A stretch of DNA of 64,000 nucleotides from Isoperla grammatica (GCA_945910005.1 OX246748.1:9029363-9093362); one strand, 5' to 3'. Counted from the first letter of the stretch, positions 1 to 11,567 are shown. The notes: a model not told the origin generated them from the letters alone. A program made the numbers and translations.

Positions 1-9
1 CTAAAACTG

Positions 10-247
10 ATTCATATTTAGGTTTAACGTCCCACATTTTTGCAACTATGGCAAATCGACATCGATGAGTGGGAAAAAAAATGAAAAAGATAGAACAAAT
101 TAAGCCACATGTCCGAAGCATATCCATTGCACATCTCGGGGGTCTTCAGGGGAGTCCAGCAAAGGAGGGCAGGGTAAATCTTCAGTGAGGCAGGGTGGGG
201 GGGGGGGGGAGGGAAGGACAGGTTTCTTTCCGTCGCCTCCTATGACT
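10..247 (+). mobile_element. Interspersed element, epsilon type (head A, middle, start of tail)
   Basis: Head A (TTTAACGTCCCACATTTTTG) is followed by the middle module (GGAGTCCAGCAAAGGAGGGC), a 13-bp G run at 197-209 and the start of the tail (CGTCGCCTCC). It lies in the intron of gene E, antisense to it. Confidence 0.7.
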
Positions 248-317
248 ACCAAAGTCGACCAAACGACTACCAAAGACTACTTGTCGAAAACAAATACAAC
301 TATAAAACAAAACAAAT

Positions 318-380
318 AAGTCCCCCACTGCAAATCAGTTTAGTTACTGAGTGAGTAGACTCTAAATGTGAATTTGATTA
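318..380 (+). repeat. Repeat shared with 15.7 kb hAT-like fragment
   Basis: AGTCCCCCACTGCAAATCAG and the following 40 bases match 15703-15765 almost base for base. Here the hAT-like terminus is missing. Confidence 0.5.
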
Positions 381-945
381 TTTATGCCTAAATTAAATAG
401 TTTTCGTTGGCTGCATTCTTGTTCCCGCCAGTCTGAAATGGACAGTGACAACGGAAAGAGGACTGTCAGTATATTCGGCAGCACCACGGTAGTTGGTACC
501 ACTGGATGCAAAACACATATTTTCGATTTTAACTTCTTTTTAGTTAATATATCTCCAATAAAGCTCAAGTTCATATATATAGACAATGCACATGAACCCG
601 GCTGGGCGTGGGGTAGCATTTGGCCCAGTCATGGTATCACACTAGGCGAGACGAGAACGAAGTACCACTTGTTAGTGTCCTTCAATCAACCCCTGATATA
701 GTTGTCGAGATCATCGCTAATATTACTTCCATTCGGCCACCACGAGCAAAACCCCAACTATGTCAGTTATTCATAGCAAACAATGATAGAAAAATGATAA
801 CACTAAATATGTAATTTAAATTTTAAAAATATGCTATTAATCTGAAGCAAGTGCACAGTAATGAATATTTATTTTATTGGTATGATTATTTAGCATAATT
901 TATGTGGTTCAGTTAACGGTAGAATAGTTATGTGTTTTAACTTAC

Positions 946-1037
946 AAAACTCTGCATGTTGTCTCGTAGGAGATGTGAACTGTTAAGTCGTCTCAAAGTG
1001 ACTGATAATTAAACAAGAACTCTCCAAGCATTATATA
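946..1037 (-). CDS. Gene E: promoter and first coding exon of a fifth cuticular gene (partial)
   Basis: On the minus strand TATATAATGC (from 1037) and initiator TCAGTC (1005..1000) precede a leader very like gene C's (ACATCTCCTACGAGACAACATG). Coding exon ATGCAGAGTTTT (957..946, MQSF) is followed by GTAAGT. Exons 2 and 3 would lie to the left of the window; nothing resembling them occurs in 1-939. Identification rests on match to the gene C promoter and exon 1, so an RR-2 product is inferred. Confidence 0.6.
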
Positions 1038-1605
1038 CCAAGTACTCGTGTAATTAATGCCAAATGGTTTATAGTAGTTAATAGTATCAAATACACAAGA
1101 AGTGAAGAGATATTTTTTTAATTAATTCCCTATTAAATAATATGTGGAATTTTATCCGGCGTTGTCACTTCCGCACGGAAAACATAATAGGATTAAATTA
1201 GCGTGTTTAATACACTCACAATGTAGAATAAGCGCAATATTTCCCAAATAATGAGAAGATTAAGAACTAAACCCATCCTACATTTGAACAACATCTGAAG
1301 AACAGTTCAATCTAGACTATATTTGAAATGATTATTATGTTTTTATCGACGTACTTGACAACACTAGTCACTCACAACCTATAGAAATAAGAACCACAGA
1401 TGAAGAACCCATTAAAAAGGGAGACAAAGGACTGAGTTTTGTCTAGATACATGAATGGATTACCCTAATCTGAACTCCTGCTGATCTATTGTGTGGTTTA
1501 CCATGGTCCATAACCATTTATATTTTGTGTATTTAAATATTTTGTATGGTAGATTTTGTATAACGTTAGTAACACTTCTAGTTACTTACTAGTTTGTTCG
1601 ACTAG

Positions 1606-1800
1606 ATTGATTGATAGATTGGTATTAGGGCTTAACGTCTCATATTTTTGCAACTTGGCTAATCGAGACGGTGAGTGGGTAAAATATGAAGATAAAATAT
1701 GGGGCTGTTTGGAGGAAATGTGCAAGTAGGAGGGCGGGGAGGAAAAGGGAGTGGGGAGGATGTGGACTGCATTTCGTCGGACAAGACAAGACTTCTTTTC
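1606..1800 (+). mobile_element. Interspersed element, alpha type, 3'-truncated
   Basis: A GATT-rich start leads to GGGCTTAACGTCTCATATTT and AGGAGGGCGGGGAGG. It ends near ATTTCGTC, without the usual second half. A delta-type copy follows at 1968-2103 and an alpha middle fragment at 2481-2555. Confidence 0.7.
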
Positions 1801-1967
1801 GACAAAAGAAACAAATGAAAGGCGCTGCTACTGCCAAGTCAGCAATTTTATGTTTAATGAAGGCTCCTTTCCTAAAAGTGAAAACTCACACATTACTCAT
1901 TAGGAGCCAAAAATATTGTAAATTGTAATGTATTGTAGGTTTCAATGCTTAAATAAAAACTTTACAA

Positions 1968-2103
1968 CTAATTCATATGACGTCATGGATTTATTTGGAG
2001 GAAAAGTTAAAAGCAGATTACCTTATTATGGAGGACCTTATTTCGTCGCCTCTACGACTTGTGGAGTCATCCTGCGCCAAACTCTACCCCGGGCCCAGGG
2101 GGT
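1968..2103 (+). mobile_element. Interspersed element, delta type
   Basis: CATATGACGTCATGG head B remnant, then GGAGGACCTTATTTCGTCGC and tail ACCCCGGGCCCAGGGGG. It is one of the shortest delta copies. Confidence 0.6.
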
Positions 2104-2749
2104 GAAATGCCATACCAAGCAATCAAGATTTTTAACTGTGAATCGTTTTGGTTCTACAAAAAATAACTGTTGTTGCTGAACAGTGTAGTACTCAAATGAG
2201 AGGTTAGGTAATGCACAACGAGACGTCGCACCGAGGGTACCCATAACGAAAGACACAGTAGCTCGCTAATCCAGTTATAAAAGCCCGAGGAAGAAATCTG
2301 GGAATAATTCTTTTCCCACTCATCATTCATTCATTTGCATTATGTATATAGATCCACATTCCTTAGTACTAAGTTTAGATATAACATTTAGGTTTAAAAT
2401 GGTGGTAAAACACTTCTGTATAAGGGGCTCTGCTCTAATTTTCTACATGATGCAACAATTACAAACAACTAACTAAAGTAGGAGGGCGCATGAGGAAAGT
2501 GGAAAGGGGAGAAAAGGGGATTGGGGTTTGGACTGCACTTCGTCTGACTCGCGTCGTTCTGTTAAATGTAACTCAAGATAGAGAGTAAAGGATAATTTAA
2601 TAATTAATTTCCATTTCAGTAATAGTCTCACCCTTTTCATGTATACCCCGAGTTTTTTTGAGTACTTTGGACAACAGTCACAACTCTTCACATATACTCA
2701 TGAGTACGTCATGGGTATTATATCTATAGCATGTTATCTTAATGTGATA

Positions 2750-3160
2750 TCTTTAGGGTAAGGTATGACTCAACCAACATGTACTCATGAGTACAATGAA
2801 AGTACCAACATATACTCATGATCATATGTATGACTGGACTTGGTAGAGTGTTACAGTGTAGTGTGTGTACAGTGAGTGAGTGGTGGGGAAGTGTTACCCA
2901 AAAAACCTTTAAAAGTGTTCTTTTGAGTATATATTTATGCTGGGAGGCACTAAAGTCCAACCAGAAGCAGCATGATTCAAATGTAAAATTGAGTGAATAA
3001 CTCCAGCAAGTAGTGAATCACGATGTTAGGGTTGGTTTGAAATGTGAGAACGAGAAAACGGCATCGAGATAAAAATACATAGATTGGCGTCGGCAACCTG
3101 TGTTCGTGTACAAAATTTCAACTTATCGAGATATTAATTGTTATATAAAATTCCGTAATG
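2750..3160. other. Intergenic stretch between genes E and A, no gene seen
   Basis: AT-rich sequence. TACTCATGAGTAC-type palindromic words recur at 2694-2705, 2780-2793 and 2812-2821. No convincing reading frame or element is present. Confidence 0.4.
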
Positions 3161-3261
3161 GCAGCTCAAACAAGAACTGCATGTGGATTGTAGGCGAACC
3201 GTTTGTGCGAACAAGGCAGTTCCGACGTCCCAAGTTCCGAAGTTTCCCAAGTCGCACCGAC

Positions 3262-3389
3262 TAATCTAAGAAATCGCCTCGACGAGACGAACCGAGTGGT
3301 CGATATGGCGGCGTCGCGACGCCAACGACGTCGATAATAAAAGGTCAACGACGTACCATGACGTGCGCGTCCGTGTTGTATCATGTAAT
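3262..3389. repeat. CpG-rich duplicated block, copy 1
   Basis: About 125 bp dense in CpG with a 14-bp perfect palindrome GGCGTCGCGACGCC. The second copy, in the same orientation, is at 3964-4090. Reading minus, both copies keep a basic open frame (RRRWRRDAAISTTRFVSSRR). Confidence 0.7.
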
Positions 3390-3963
3390 TTTATTGAATC
3401 TGCATAATGTTTTGTGTACTTGTTCAATATTTGTTATTTGGGGTAACATTGGATGCGAAATTCGTCTTTAGTCGATCACTCAAAAAAACATGAGGCTAAC
3501 AGGTGATGTTCGACTATAGTCGCTGTGTCCCTAAAAGATCATATTTCACCACTAGATCACAGCAGCATGCATGCATCATGTATAGCACTATGAAAGTGTA
3601 TTTTGGGTTTTACACTTTTTAAATTTAAAAATCACAACAATGGAAATAATGTGTGAAAAAGTAAAAATTTAATTCTGGGTTGTGGAGAAGTCCTCCTATT
3701 TCATTTTTGGGTGGTTTTGAGTAATTTTCCAGGCATAGAAAAGCTTTAGTGACTCAGCAAAAGGGTTAACGTAAAATTTGAATAGCAACTTTTACTTCAA
3801 CTTTTTGCTTTGAAATCCCTGCATCATTCCATTGCCCAGTCTCACTCCAAACATGGAAAGGGGGAGGGGGGGGGGGGGGGAGGGTTTGAACACAATGGTG
3901 CCAGCATCGAGTAGCAAAATAAAGAGCACAGAGACATGATGTGATAAACCAATTGGTATGACC

Positions 3964-4090
3964 ACTCTAAGAAATCGTCTCGACGAGACAAACCGAGTAG
4001 TCGATATGGCGGCGTCGCGACGCCAACGACGTCGATGATAAAAGGTCGACGACGTACCATGACGTGCGCGTCCGTGTTGTAGCATGTACA
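3964..4090. repeat. CpG-rich duplicated block, copy 2
   Basis: About 93 percent like copy 1 by eye, including the palindrome GGCGTCGCGACGCC. It stands out sharply from AT-rich surroundings. A 15-bp G run (3866-3880) lies just upstream. Confidence 0.7.
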
Positions 4091-4446
4091 ATGTAATGAT
4101 ATATTTGCAAAAAAATAATGATAATAATAATAATAAACTTATTACAATTTCATCACTGAAAAAAAAAACACACACACATCAAGCCCAAAACGTTCGAAGT
4201 AAATGCCAGATGCCACATTCGACAATACAACCATATTGCACAGCAGGTTAGCAGGTATATGTATTATGTATTAAATGTGAGCGCAGAGAATCTCATAAAA
4301 TAATATTATCAAGTCTGTTAATTTATGTTAATTTAGACGATTACCTATAACAACGATCGCTTTCCCTAGAAAAATCCAACCAAATATTTCTGGTCTGGTT
4401 ATATTTAAATGTATAATTTTTATAGATACACAACGTTAAAATAGCT

Positions 4447-4541
4447 ATTTACGTAACGTCACTTCCCTGTTATAAGGAATATCGCGTTGCGTTTGTTAGA
4501 ACGTATATAAAAGGTGAGATATCGTTAGTGAAATATCATTC
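4447..4541 (+). promoter_or_regulatory. Gene A core promoter and proximal element
   Basis: A TATA box (TATATAAAAG) starts at 4504. An arthropod initiator TCATTC lies at 4536-4541, with its A about 32 bases after the TATAAAA start. Upstream, 4447-4476 contains ACGTAACGTCAC, a CRE/bZIP-like motif that recurs before genes B and D. A further block at 4341-4375 (AACGATCGCTTTCCCTA) is also shared. The 5' UTR is about 46 nt and ends in CAACATG. Confidence 0.8.
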
Positions 4542-4583
4542 GTCTGCCAGACATCTCCATAGAAGTCTCAGTCTTAAGTCAAC

Positions 4584-7500
4584 ATGAATCACAAGGTAAT
4601 AGTTTAGTTTATTATTTTGTGTTTATTGATAACGTAGTCGACAACTGTCAACTGACGTGAGGGGGTACATTGGATTGATTGATTGATATTCGGGCTTAAC
4701 GTCTCTTTTTTTGCAACTTGGCTAATCGAGACGATGAGTGGGTGAAATATGACAAGTAGGTGAAAGAATATTCGACATAAAGTTAGAAGTGGGTGGATAT
4801 TGGAAAATATCATTTCGTGAACTATAACGATTGGCAGAGTCAGTCTGCTGAGGAATTCTACCTCGGGGACAGATGGGGAAATTGTTCGACTGATTAAATC
4901 TTTTTATTTATTAAATGAAATTTGACTATGAAATAACTTGGGTAGAAAGGGGACAAGTAGGAGAATTAATATTTAAATATTTTAAGGGGAGGGGTGGGGA
5001 GGGTAAAGTGGAGGACCTCATTTCGTCGCCTCTTGATGGATTGAAATTTGGGCTTAAGGTCTTATATTTTTGCAACTTGACTAATCTTTCGACTGGCGAG
5101 TCACTCTGGGCCAAATTGTAACTCGGGCCCAGACGGGGTGACAGACTAACTGATTTGTAGCCCATATCTATAAAAAGTGTTTATTCTTAAACTGACTTCT
5201 ACGTGACGCTTAGATCCAAGTCACTTGTGTGTGTTCAATAACTGTGTCCCTCGGAACATGAGAACGTATCTAAACTGTATCTTTGCTCGTTTTTACACGT
5301 TGAGAGATCTCGAAATATCGAGAATATCCATCGAGATCGCGGCTCAGTTATCAACGAAAATTAGAAACAATCATATCGTTTTGACTTACGAGTCGATTAT
5401 TAACTTGAGGATTGTATAGGTAAGTAATAAAGATAATTACTGTCACATTATTGTTTCTTTTTCTACGACTTATTCGTCATCTGATTCTTCAAATCAATCA
5501 TACACAGTCGGAACCGCCAAGACCGATCGATAAGAAAGGAAAGCAGGTATCGACTAGAGCCCTCCACTCTGTCACCAGTCACTACAAGGAATGACCCACG
5601 CCAAACAATCAAATGATGACACTAGTTTGATTACATGTCAGCATTGCTAGACGAAACAAAATGATTGTCTAGCATCACTCATTTCGTCACTATGTGTATC
5701 CTCAATCAATCTATCAATCAATAAACAGACGGGCAAAGACAAAAAGACAATCTATCAATCAAAGAAAAATGACAGACGTATGTGTTTTATTATTATTGTT
5801 GTTGCTGTTATCATTATAATTTATTGTTTTAAGACGTACACGAAAGCTAGGTTAATAATGTCGGCGAAATCAGATTTATTACATGTTCTGTTTGTTACAC
5901 ATGATATATAGGGTTTACGCCGCATATTTTTGCAACTTTGGCTAATCGCGATGTTTAATGGGTGATATTTGAAGTTGAAAAACCACCACTTGTCCGTATG
6001 AGAACCATTACAGATCGCGGGGGTCACCATAACGGGTGTCCAGCAAGCTCCCCCTCTGGGTAGCGCAAATGTACAAAGTACCATTAACCGCAGGTAAAGA
6101 ACATATTGAACTTAAAAATTATCAAGTTATCTATCGTTGATATTTGACTTGATAATTAAAAGAAACGTCAATCCCTACTCCACAGAGCAGATACAAAAGG
6201 GAGGAGTAGCCATCTTTGAGACAGTGGGGGAAAGAAAGGGACAGGGTCACACTTCGTCGTTTCTTACGACTAGCAGAGTCACTCTGGGTCTTTTCTTCCC
6301 CGGGCCCAGATGGGTCTAAATGAGTACTGTTTGGTTCAGATGATCGCCGCCCTCGCCGTCGTGGCGCTAGCTGCGTGTGTCGCCGCCTACCCAGAAGGCC
6401 ATGGGGCCACGAGCTACAGCAGTATCGTGCGTCATGAAGGTCACGGATACGAGGGTCAAACCCAGGACCATCACGAACACGAACCGGAGCATCATGTAAG
6501 CCCAAACCATTTACTTGCACTACCCACATAGGTTATCGACTTGGGTTCCAATACATCCACTACACATAAAGCTACGCTCAGCAGCAGGAGCAGGGGAGGG
6601 GGTACGTGGTGTTGATTTCTCGTAATTGTGGCATCATCCATCATCATTGATGTTTCTTTATAATTTCTTTACAATATTTGCAATTCAAGTCATCAAGACC
6701 ACAGACCTTTAAAAATAAAAAAAACATCGAAGTAGGAACAGGGGTGTACGTGGTGTTGATTTCTCACAATTGTGACATCGTTCATCGTCATTGATGTTTC
6801 TTTTATACTTTCTTTACACTCTTTGCAAATCAATACCACTGACCTTCTTAAAAAAAATTAAAAGAAACGCATCGGAGCAGGGGGGTACGTGGTCTTGATT
6901 TCTCACAATTGTGGCATGGTCTATTGTCATTGATTTTTCTTTATACTTTCTTTACAATCTTTGCAATTGTTCATATTCATATCACAAGTGTATTGTAGAT
7001 ACTTGCCATTGTAAAGAGCGAAAGCTCATTTTGGTAAATAAAAAATACTACTTCTACTACTAAAAATTCGTCTTCGAAACCACAGACATTCTTTTAAAAA
7101 AAAAACACACATCCAAGCTGAAGTGTATATACTTTATTAACATGGGAACAGCTCCGCTTAGAAACCATCAACAAACATTGCGTTCAAATCCAAAACGATG
7201 CACTTTATAATACATCATAAAGCGTCGCTACTTTATTATTTTTAATTTATTTTATACTTTGGGTTGATCAATGTTTACGACTTAGTACTAAGAACATATG
7301 ACGTCTTTCGAATCAGATCCATTAGGTCAATGCATCGAGGGGGTCGTCATAAGGGGAGTCAAGCAAGGGAGGGCAGGGCAAAGTGGAAGACAGACTGCCA
7401 GCAAATATAAGCGGGAGAAACGTCTGCAAATCTTTATATATAAGTTGAAATGCAGCGAGGTCTTAGAGGGTATGTTCTTAGACAACTCGTATGACAGGCA

Positions 7501-7797
7501 GGGCCAAACCTTTGCGAGGAACGCTAATGCTCATGTTTTGTCTCTTGTCTATTCAAGGTGCACCCAAAATACCACTTCGACTACGCCGTCCACGACCTCC
7601 ACACTGGCGACATCAAGAACCAATGGGAGACGCGAGACGGTGACGTAGTCAAGGGCAGCTACAGCCTGGTGGAGCCCGATGGTACTACCAGGACAGTTGA
7701 CTACACCGCTGACAAACATAACGGCTTCAACGCGGAGGTCAAGAAGAGTGGACACGCCCACCACCCCCAGGTCTACGGGAAAGAAGGACACTATTGA
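4584..7797 (+). CDS. Gene A: RR-2 cuticular protein (three exons)
   Basis: Model join(4584..4595, 6340..6495, 7558..7797), 135 aa. Exon 1 encodes MNHK and ends at a GTAATA donor. Exon 2 starts after TTGGTTCAG and completes the signal peptide ([16 protein letters not shown], predicted cut before YPEGHG). It then carries a His/Glu-rich linker of about 36 residues, ending at CAT before a GTAAGC donor. Exon 3 starts after ATTCAAG and is a full RR-2 Rebers-Riddiford (Chitin_bind_4) domain with [30 protein letters not shown] and [18 protein letters not shown], plus a short His-containing end ([14 protein letters not shown]). All junctions are phase 0. The family binds chitin, and the protein should be secreted by epidermis into hard cuticle. 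Intron 1 holds several repeats and intron 2 a triple tandem repeat. Exon 2 and exon 3 are nearly identical to genes C and D. Pairing of exon 1 with exon 2 rests on order and phase, not on cDNA. Confidence 0.88.
4866..5145 (+). mobile_element. Delta-type element with an alpha head inserted in its tail
   Basis: The tail begins GGACCTCATTTCGTCGCCTC. It is interrupted at about 5031-5088 by an alpha head (GGGCTTAAGGTCTTATATTT). It then resumes TCGACTGGCGAGTCACTCTG and ends GGGCCCAGACGGGG. A separate head-only alpha copy lies at 4670-4770. Both are in gene A intron 1. Confidence 0.65.
5893..6316 (+). mobile_element. Epsilon-type element abutting gene A exon 2
   Basis: Head A (ATATTTTTGCAACTTTGGCT), a middle disrupted by unrelated sequence, and tail (TCTTACGACTAGCAGAGTCA to CCCGGGCCCAGATGGG) end 24 bases before the exon 2 start. 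The same arrangement precedes exon 2 of gene D. Confidence 0.7.
6590..7000 (+). repeat. Tandem triplication in gene A intron 2
   Basis: Three units of about 140 bp, each with TACGTGGTGTTGATTTCTC (third GGTCTTG) and CATTGATGTTTCTTTAT, starting near 6603, 6747 and 6886. The last copy ends in an A/T-rich tail with ACTACT repeats, suggesting the 3' end of a retroposed sequence. Confidence 0.7.
7275..7390 (+). mobile_element. Gamma-type element fragment in gene A intron 2
   Basis: Head B (ACATATGACGTCTTTCGAAT) and middle (GGGGTCGTCATAAGGGGAGT) are present, with no tail. Confidence 0.6.
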
Positions 7798-7859
7798 GAA
7801 AATTGTGACTGAGGATCTTTACACATTTGTTAATTAAAATTTTGTTTCAATTTGTAAAA

Positions 7860-7865
7860 AATAAA
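7860..7865 (+). terminator. Gene A polyadenylation signal
   Basis: AATAAA lies 63 bases after the stop codon in an AT-rich 3' UTR. Confidence 0.75.
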
Positions 7866-8497
7866 ACAAGATTTAAACAAATTTGATATATTAGTTTTTA
7901 ACGACGTTCCACCACTTTTTTTTTCACCACTAAGTCATGATTTTGGGGGGGGGGGTGTCATTGGAGGAAAGGGACAACTAAAAGTATGTTATTTAATGGG
8001 AGGGTACGGGGTACTAGAGTAGAGGAAATCTAAGACAAATTTCCATTCAAAGAAAAGAAAACGAGAAGGATTAGACAAAAACTTCCTTGCCAGTAACCAC
8101 GGCAAAACGCAATGATAGCCTTAGTTTCAACAACCATCCTTCCATTAATTTGTGACATCAATTGATATTGTGGAACCTACCTATACCTCGGAAGAGCAAG
8201 TTAACGACTGCTGGGAAACCTCCGGGTATTGTCTGGACCCACTGCGTGGTTTTGTTTTTAGAATTTCGTTTTGAAAATTTTATTTGTTTTTCGTGTAGCG
8301 AGAACATGACATCCCTACAGAAATTATATGAGAAGCTACAGTGACGCCCAACGTGTAATATATTGTGGATTTGCTACGGTTAATATACTCTCTAGTGACG
8401 TTAATGTGTAGACAGAAGAAGTGATACCGTGTTGTAGTTATAAATTATTTATGTGTACACAGAACTGTGGTTTCCAGGACAACGGTGCACACACAGG

Positions 8498-8878
8498 GGA
8501 TTGATTCATTGATATTTGGGCTTAACGTCTTATATTTTTGCAACTTGGCTAATCAAGACGATGAATGGGTGATAATGAATATGAAATTGGGGGCTCTTTG
8601 GAGGAAAAGGGGAAACTATTGGATAGACGCTACAACGTCGTGGAATGGAGCAACCATCGACAATCTTATTTTAAATTATTATTAAGTGTTTAATGACGTA
8701 ATCGCCAACTAAGTCATGTAAAGTCGGGGATGATTGAGGGACGCGATTAAAAAGAGGACTCATGTTCAAAGAATATAAAAGGAGAACAGGAAAACGGGGG
8801 GACCTTATTTTCTCGCCTCGTACGATAGACAGAGGTATATCCTGGTCAAATTCTACCCCGGGCCCATACAGGGCGTCG
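8498..8878 (+). mobile_element. Alpha head-only copy followed by delta copy
   Basis: 8498-8612 is an alpha head with no tail. 8680-8878 is a delta copy from GTTTAATGACGTAATCGCC to CTACCCCGGGCCCATACAGG. An 11-bp G run at 7945-7955 lies upstream. Confidence 0.65.
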
Positions 8879-9052
8879 ACAATCTAATCCGTGACATGTG
8901 AGTGCCCGTCAACACTCAACTATTCGGTGTGATTATTTTAGAAAGAATGCGTAACGGTGTTTAAAACAAGAACGACCAATGACGCCAGTTGCGATATCCG
9001 AGGCACTGGTGCTAGTTTTATTTGAATTTTGATTTTTTTTGTTTTGCGACGT

Positions 9053-9357
9053 ACTGATTGATTGATTTTTGGGCTTACCGTCTTATATTTTTGCAACTTG
9101 GCTAATCAAGACGATGAGTGGGGGATAATGGAGATGAAATTGGGGGCTCTTTGGAGGAAAGGGGCAAGTAGGAGGGATCGCGAGGAAAGGGAAAAGGTGA
9201 GAAAAGGGGATTGTGGTGTCGACTTCACTTCGTCTGACTCGACAGTCCAGCTAGGGTGGCCCTACCAGAAGCATACGCTTCCGCCGGCATAGCTCTCGGT
9301 ATCAACAAAGAACGCAAACCTACCCACCACGATAAGGTAGCAGCCCGTGGGCAGGAC
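9053..9357 (+). mobile_element. Interspersed element, alpha type, full length
   Basis: Complete alpha copy: GATT start, TTACCGTCTTATATTTTTGC head, GGAAAGGGGCAAGTAGGAGG, then tail 2 (CCTACCAGAAGCATACGCTT, CACCACGATAAGGTAGCAGC, GTGGGCAGG). The same about 300-bp architecture recurs at 30.5, 52.7 and 57.9 kb. Confidence 0.78.
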
Positions 9358-9399
9358 GATCTAATCCGATGGTCGTCAACACTCAACTATTCGGTGTGA

Positions 9400-10560
9400 T
9401 TTCACAAACAATCCCACACAATTAAGTCGTTGAGGTGCGCAACGTTCTCCAACGAAACAACTCGACAACGACGCCAAGTTTCGAAATCCGAGGAGTTGTC
9501 GATGACGTCAATGTGAGCAGGACGTAAAGAGGAAGAAAAAGATAGGGGGTTAGAACGTCGACAGCCTTTTATGACTTTATATCTGATTAACATGGAGACT
9601 TGAATGCGGGGATAAGACGGATGCAGATTGACTTCAGATATTCTTAGTTTGGCTCTCCCTTGCTGCTGTGATCACACTTACCCTCGTCACAACCGACAAT
9701 CATTTCAAATATATTCATTTCATATTGTATTATTTATAATCACTCATATTTGTTATATGCTGGGCGATGGTCTCATAGCTATAAGGAGTGGAACTTACAA
9801 CTATGTCAAACTAAAAAAAATTTTGTAATCTAATTTTTCTATTGCATTAACATGGAGATGAATGGTGGATTAGAATCGATACCGATAATTTCCTACCGGG
9901 ATGGCCGAAGCAAGCAATTTTGCCGACTACTACAATTTCCATAGGCAAGGACAGGTGGTGCCTGTTGCTGCGTTTGTACGAACAAAACAGGAAATATCGC
10001 TATGATAGGCAATGAGAGTCATTTGCGAATAGAACAAATTGAAATTCCCATCAATGTTTTATAACCTTAATGAATTCACACAACATCAATATAAATAGCA
10101 ATAAATATATTTATAAAAACATCTGGTTGTAAAAACACTGGTTGTAAAATATTTTTTTCTTAATTTTCGTATTACTTTTGTTACTTAACGACGTATTAAT
10201 ATGATAGATAATAATGTGATTTATTACGCTTTGCGATGTGGTCTCTTACGATTTGCAGAGCCAGTGGGGTCGTAAGGGGTGGGTCTACTTATACATCTCA
10301 AAAAGGGCCGGGAGAAGGGCAAGTGAATTTTTTACGAGTTAATATTATGCAATATTATACGATGAACAATGAAATTACAAAGGATGTGAAAAAAACTCTC
10401 TTCGGAAACCGATCACCTCGGGGAGATACCCATCTATACCATGTTTTAAAACTATTTTTGTCAGAAATAATATTTGATTTGACAAATATATTGGTTTAAG
10501 TCGTATTATAAACTATAAATTCAATTAAAAACTGTATGCACTTCAGATGTTCTGTTCCGA
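9400..10560. other. Intergenic stretch A-B, no gene seen
   Basis: AT-rich. A head B fragment lies near 10164-10280 (CTTAACGACGTATTAATATG, CTCTTACGATTTGCAGAG). A diverged GGAAACCGATCACCTCGGGG word at 10405-10425 relates to the 17-bp satellite progenitor described at 38.6 kb. Confidence 0.4.
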
Positions 10561-10643
10561 TAGACGTTTACCCATAACAGAGATCGCTTTCCCTACAAAT
10601 ATAGCATCTGTGTGGCTATTAAAATCTCACACTTAAATTATAT

Positions 10644-10718
10644 GGCTATTTGTGTTTGTAACGTCACGTTTGTTCACCTGTATATAAATGACGACATACC
10701 ATAAGCAAATCATCATTC
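10644..10718 (+). promoter_or_regulatory. Gene B core promoter
   Basis: TATATAAATG starts at 10681 and the initiator TCATTC lies at 10713-10718, with the same spacing as gene A. A TAACGTCAC motif (10659-10667) sits just upstream. A block at 10568-10600 (GATCGCTTTCCCTACAAATA) matches gene A 4341-4375 and gene D 28099-28138. Confidence 0.78.
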
Positions 10719-10754
10719 GTTTCCGGGATGCTGGGTGGACGAGTGTTGGTCAAC

Positions 10755-11431
10755 ATGAATCAGAAGGTAACTAACTAGTCAAATTAACAGATTCATAGTA
10801 GAAGGATATTCCTTTTTATTTCTTTATTTACTTTTGTCTTGTACAATACTTGAAAAATACGGCAAAAATTCATTAAAAAAATGATTTTTGGGTGGAAATG
10901 TATCTGGACAAGAAAAGGCGACGAAACAAACAAAAACTTTCTAATCTCAAGCCGCAACGAGCCTTGGTACTCCACAACTAGGTAATAATCATAACGTCGG
11001 CGGTGATAGGAGGAAAAGGACAATTAGGATACATTAAAATAAAAGAACAGTTTAGGGCAGGGAAATGGAACAGGGAATACTTAATTTCGTCGATTGTGAG
11101 TCAAATTATATCCCTAAACTCAGTGATCTTGTTTCAGATGATCGCCGCCCTCGCTCTGTTGGCGCTAGTGTCGTGTATCATCGCCTACCCAGGAGGCCAC
11201 GGGGCTAATGTGTACAGAAGTCTCATCAACCATGGGCGACACCATCAACACAATCAACACAAACAACCTCCAGCCAATGGAGAACACACTCAACACGGCA
11301 ACTATCATAAGCCGGACTACCAATACAACACCAATTGTCAAGATGATGAGACTGGAAAATGTGTTAAAATCTGGTATCCGCTGAACGTTTTGACTACGAT
11401 ATGGAAACTGGTAGAAAAATACGCACTTTAA
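10755..11431 (+). CDS. Gene B: diverged cuticular-type secreted protein without RR-2 exon
   Basis: Model join(10755..10766, 11138..11431), 101 aa. Exon 1 encodes MNQK, then GTAACT. Exon 2 starts after TTGTTTCAG with MIAALALLALVSCIIA, a clear paralog of the signal peptide in A, C and D. A His/Asn/Gln-rich linker follows (NHGRHHQHNQHKQPP). Codon 57 of exon 2 is the His at which A, C and D splice to the RR-2 exon. Here the GT of the donor is absent (CATAAGCC against CATGTAAGCC) and the frame runs on for 40 codons to a stop. The tail includes two cysteines (NCQDDETGKCVKIW), unusual for RR proteins. No RR-2 exon follows before gene C. It is probably secreted, and its function is unknown. It could be a new short cuticle component or an early pseudogene; the intact frame, promoter and poly(A) signal favour a gene. 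Confidence 0.72.
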
Positions 11432-11567
11432 CGTTTAAACCAGGATAAAACGTTTCCAAAGCGGCCAACCGTGTTGGTGTAAAGATCAGGTGATTTTACT
11501 CAATGGTTTTTAAGTTGTTTGAAGAATACAAAACCTCTCTCTTTGTTTATAAGTTGGTATGAACATC

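Noticed and set aside
6131..6529. Minus-strand 132-codon frame over gene A exon 2
   Set aside because: Shadow of exon 2 plus an element tail; a similar shadow occurs at 31966-32208.
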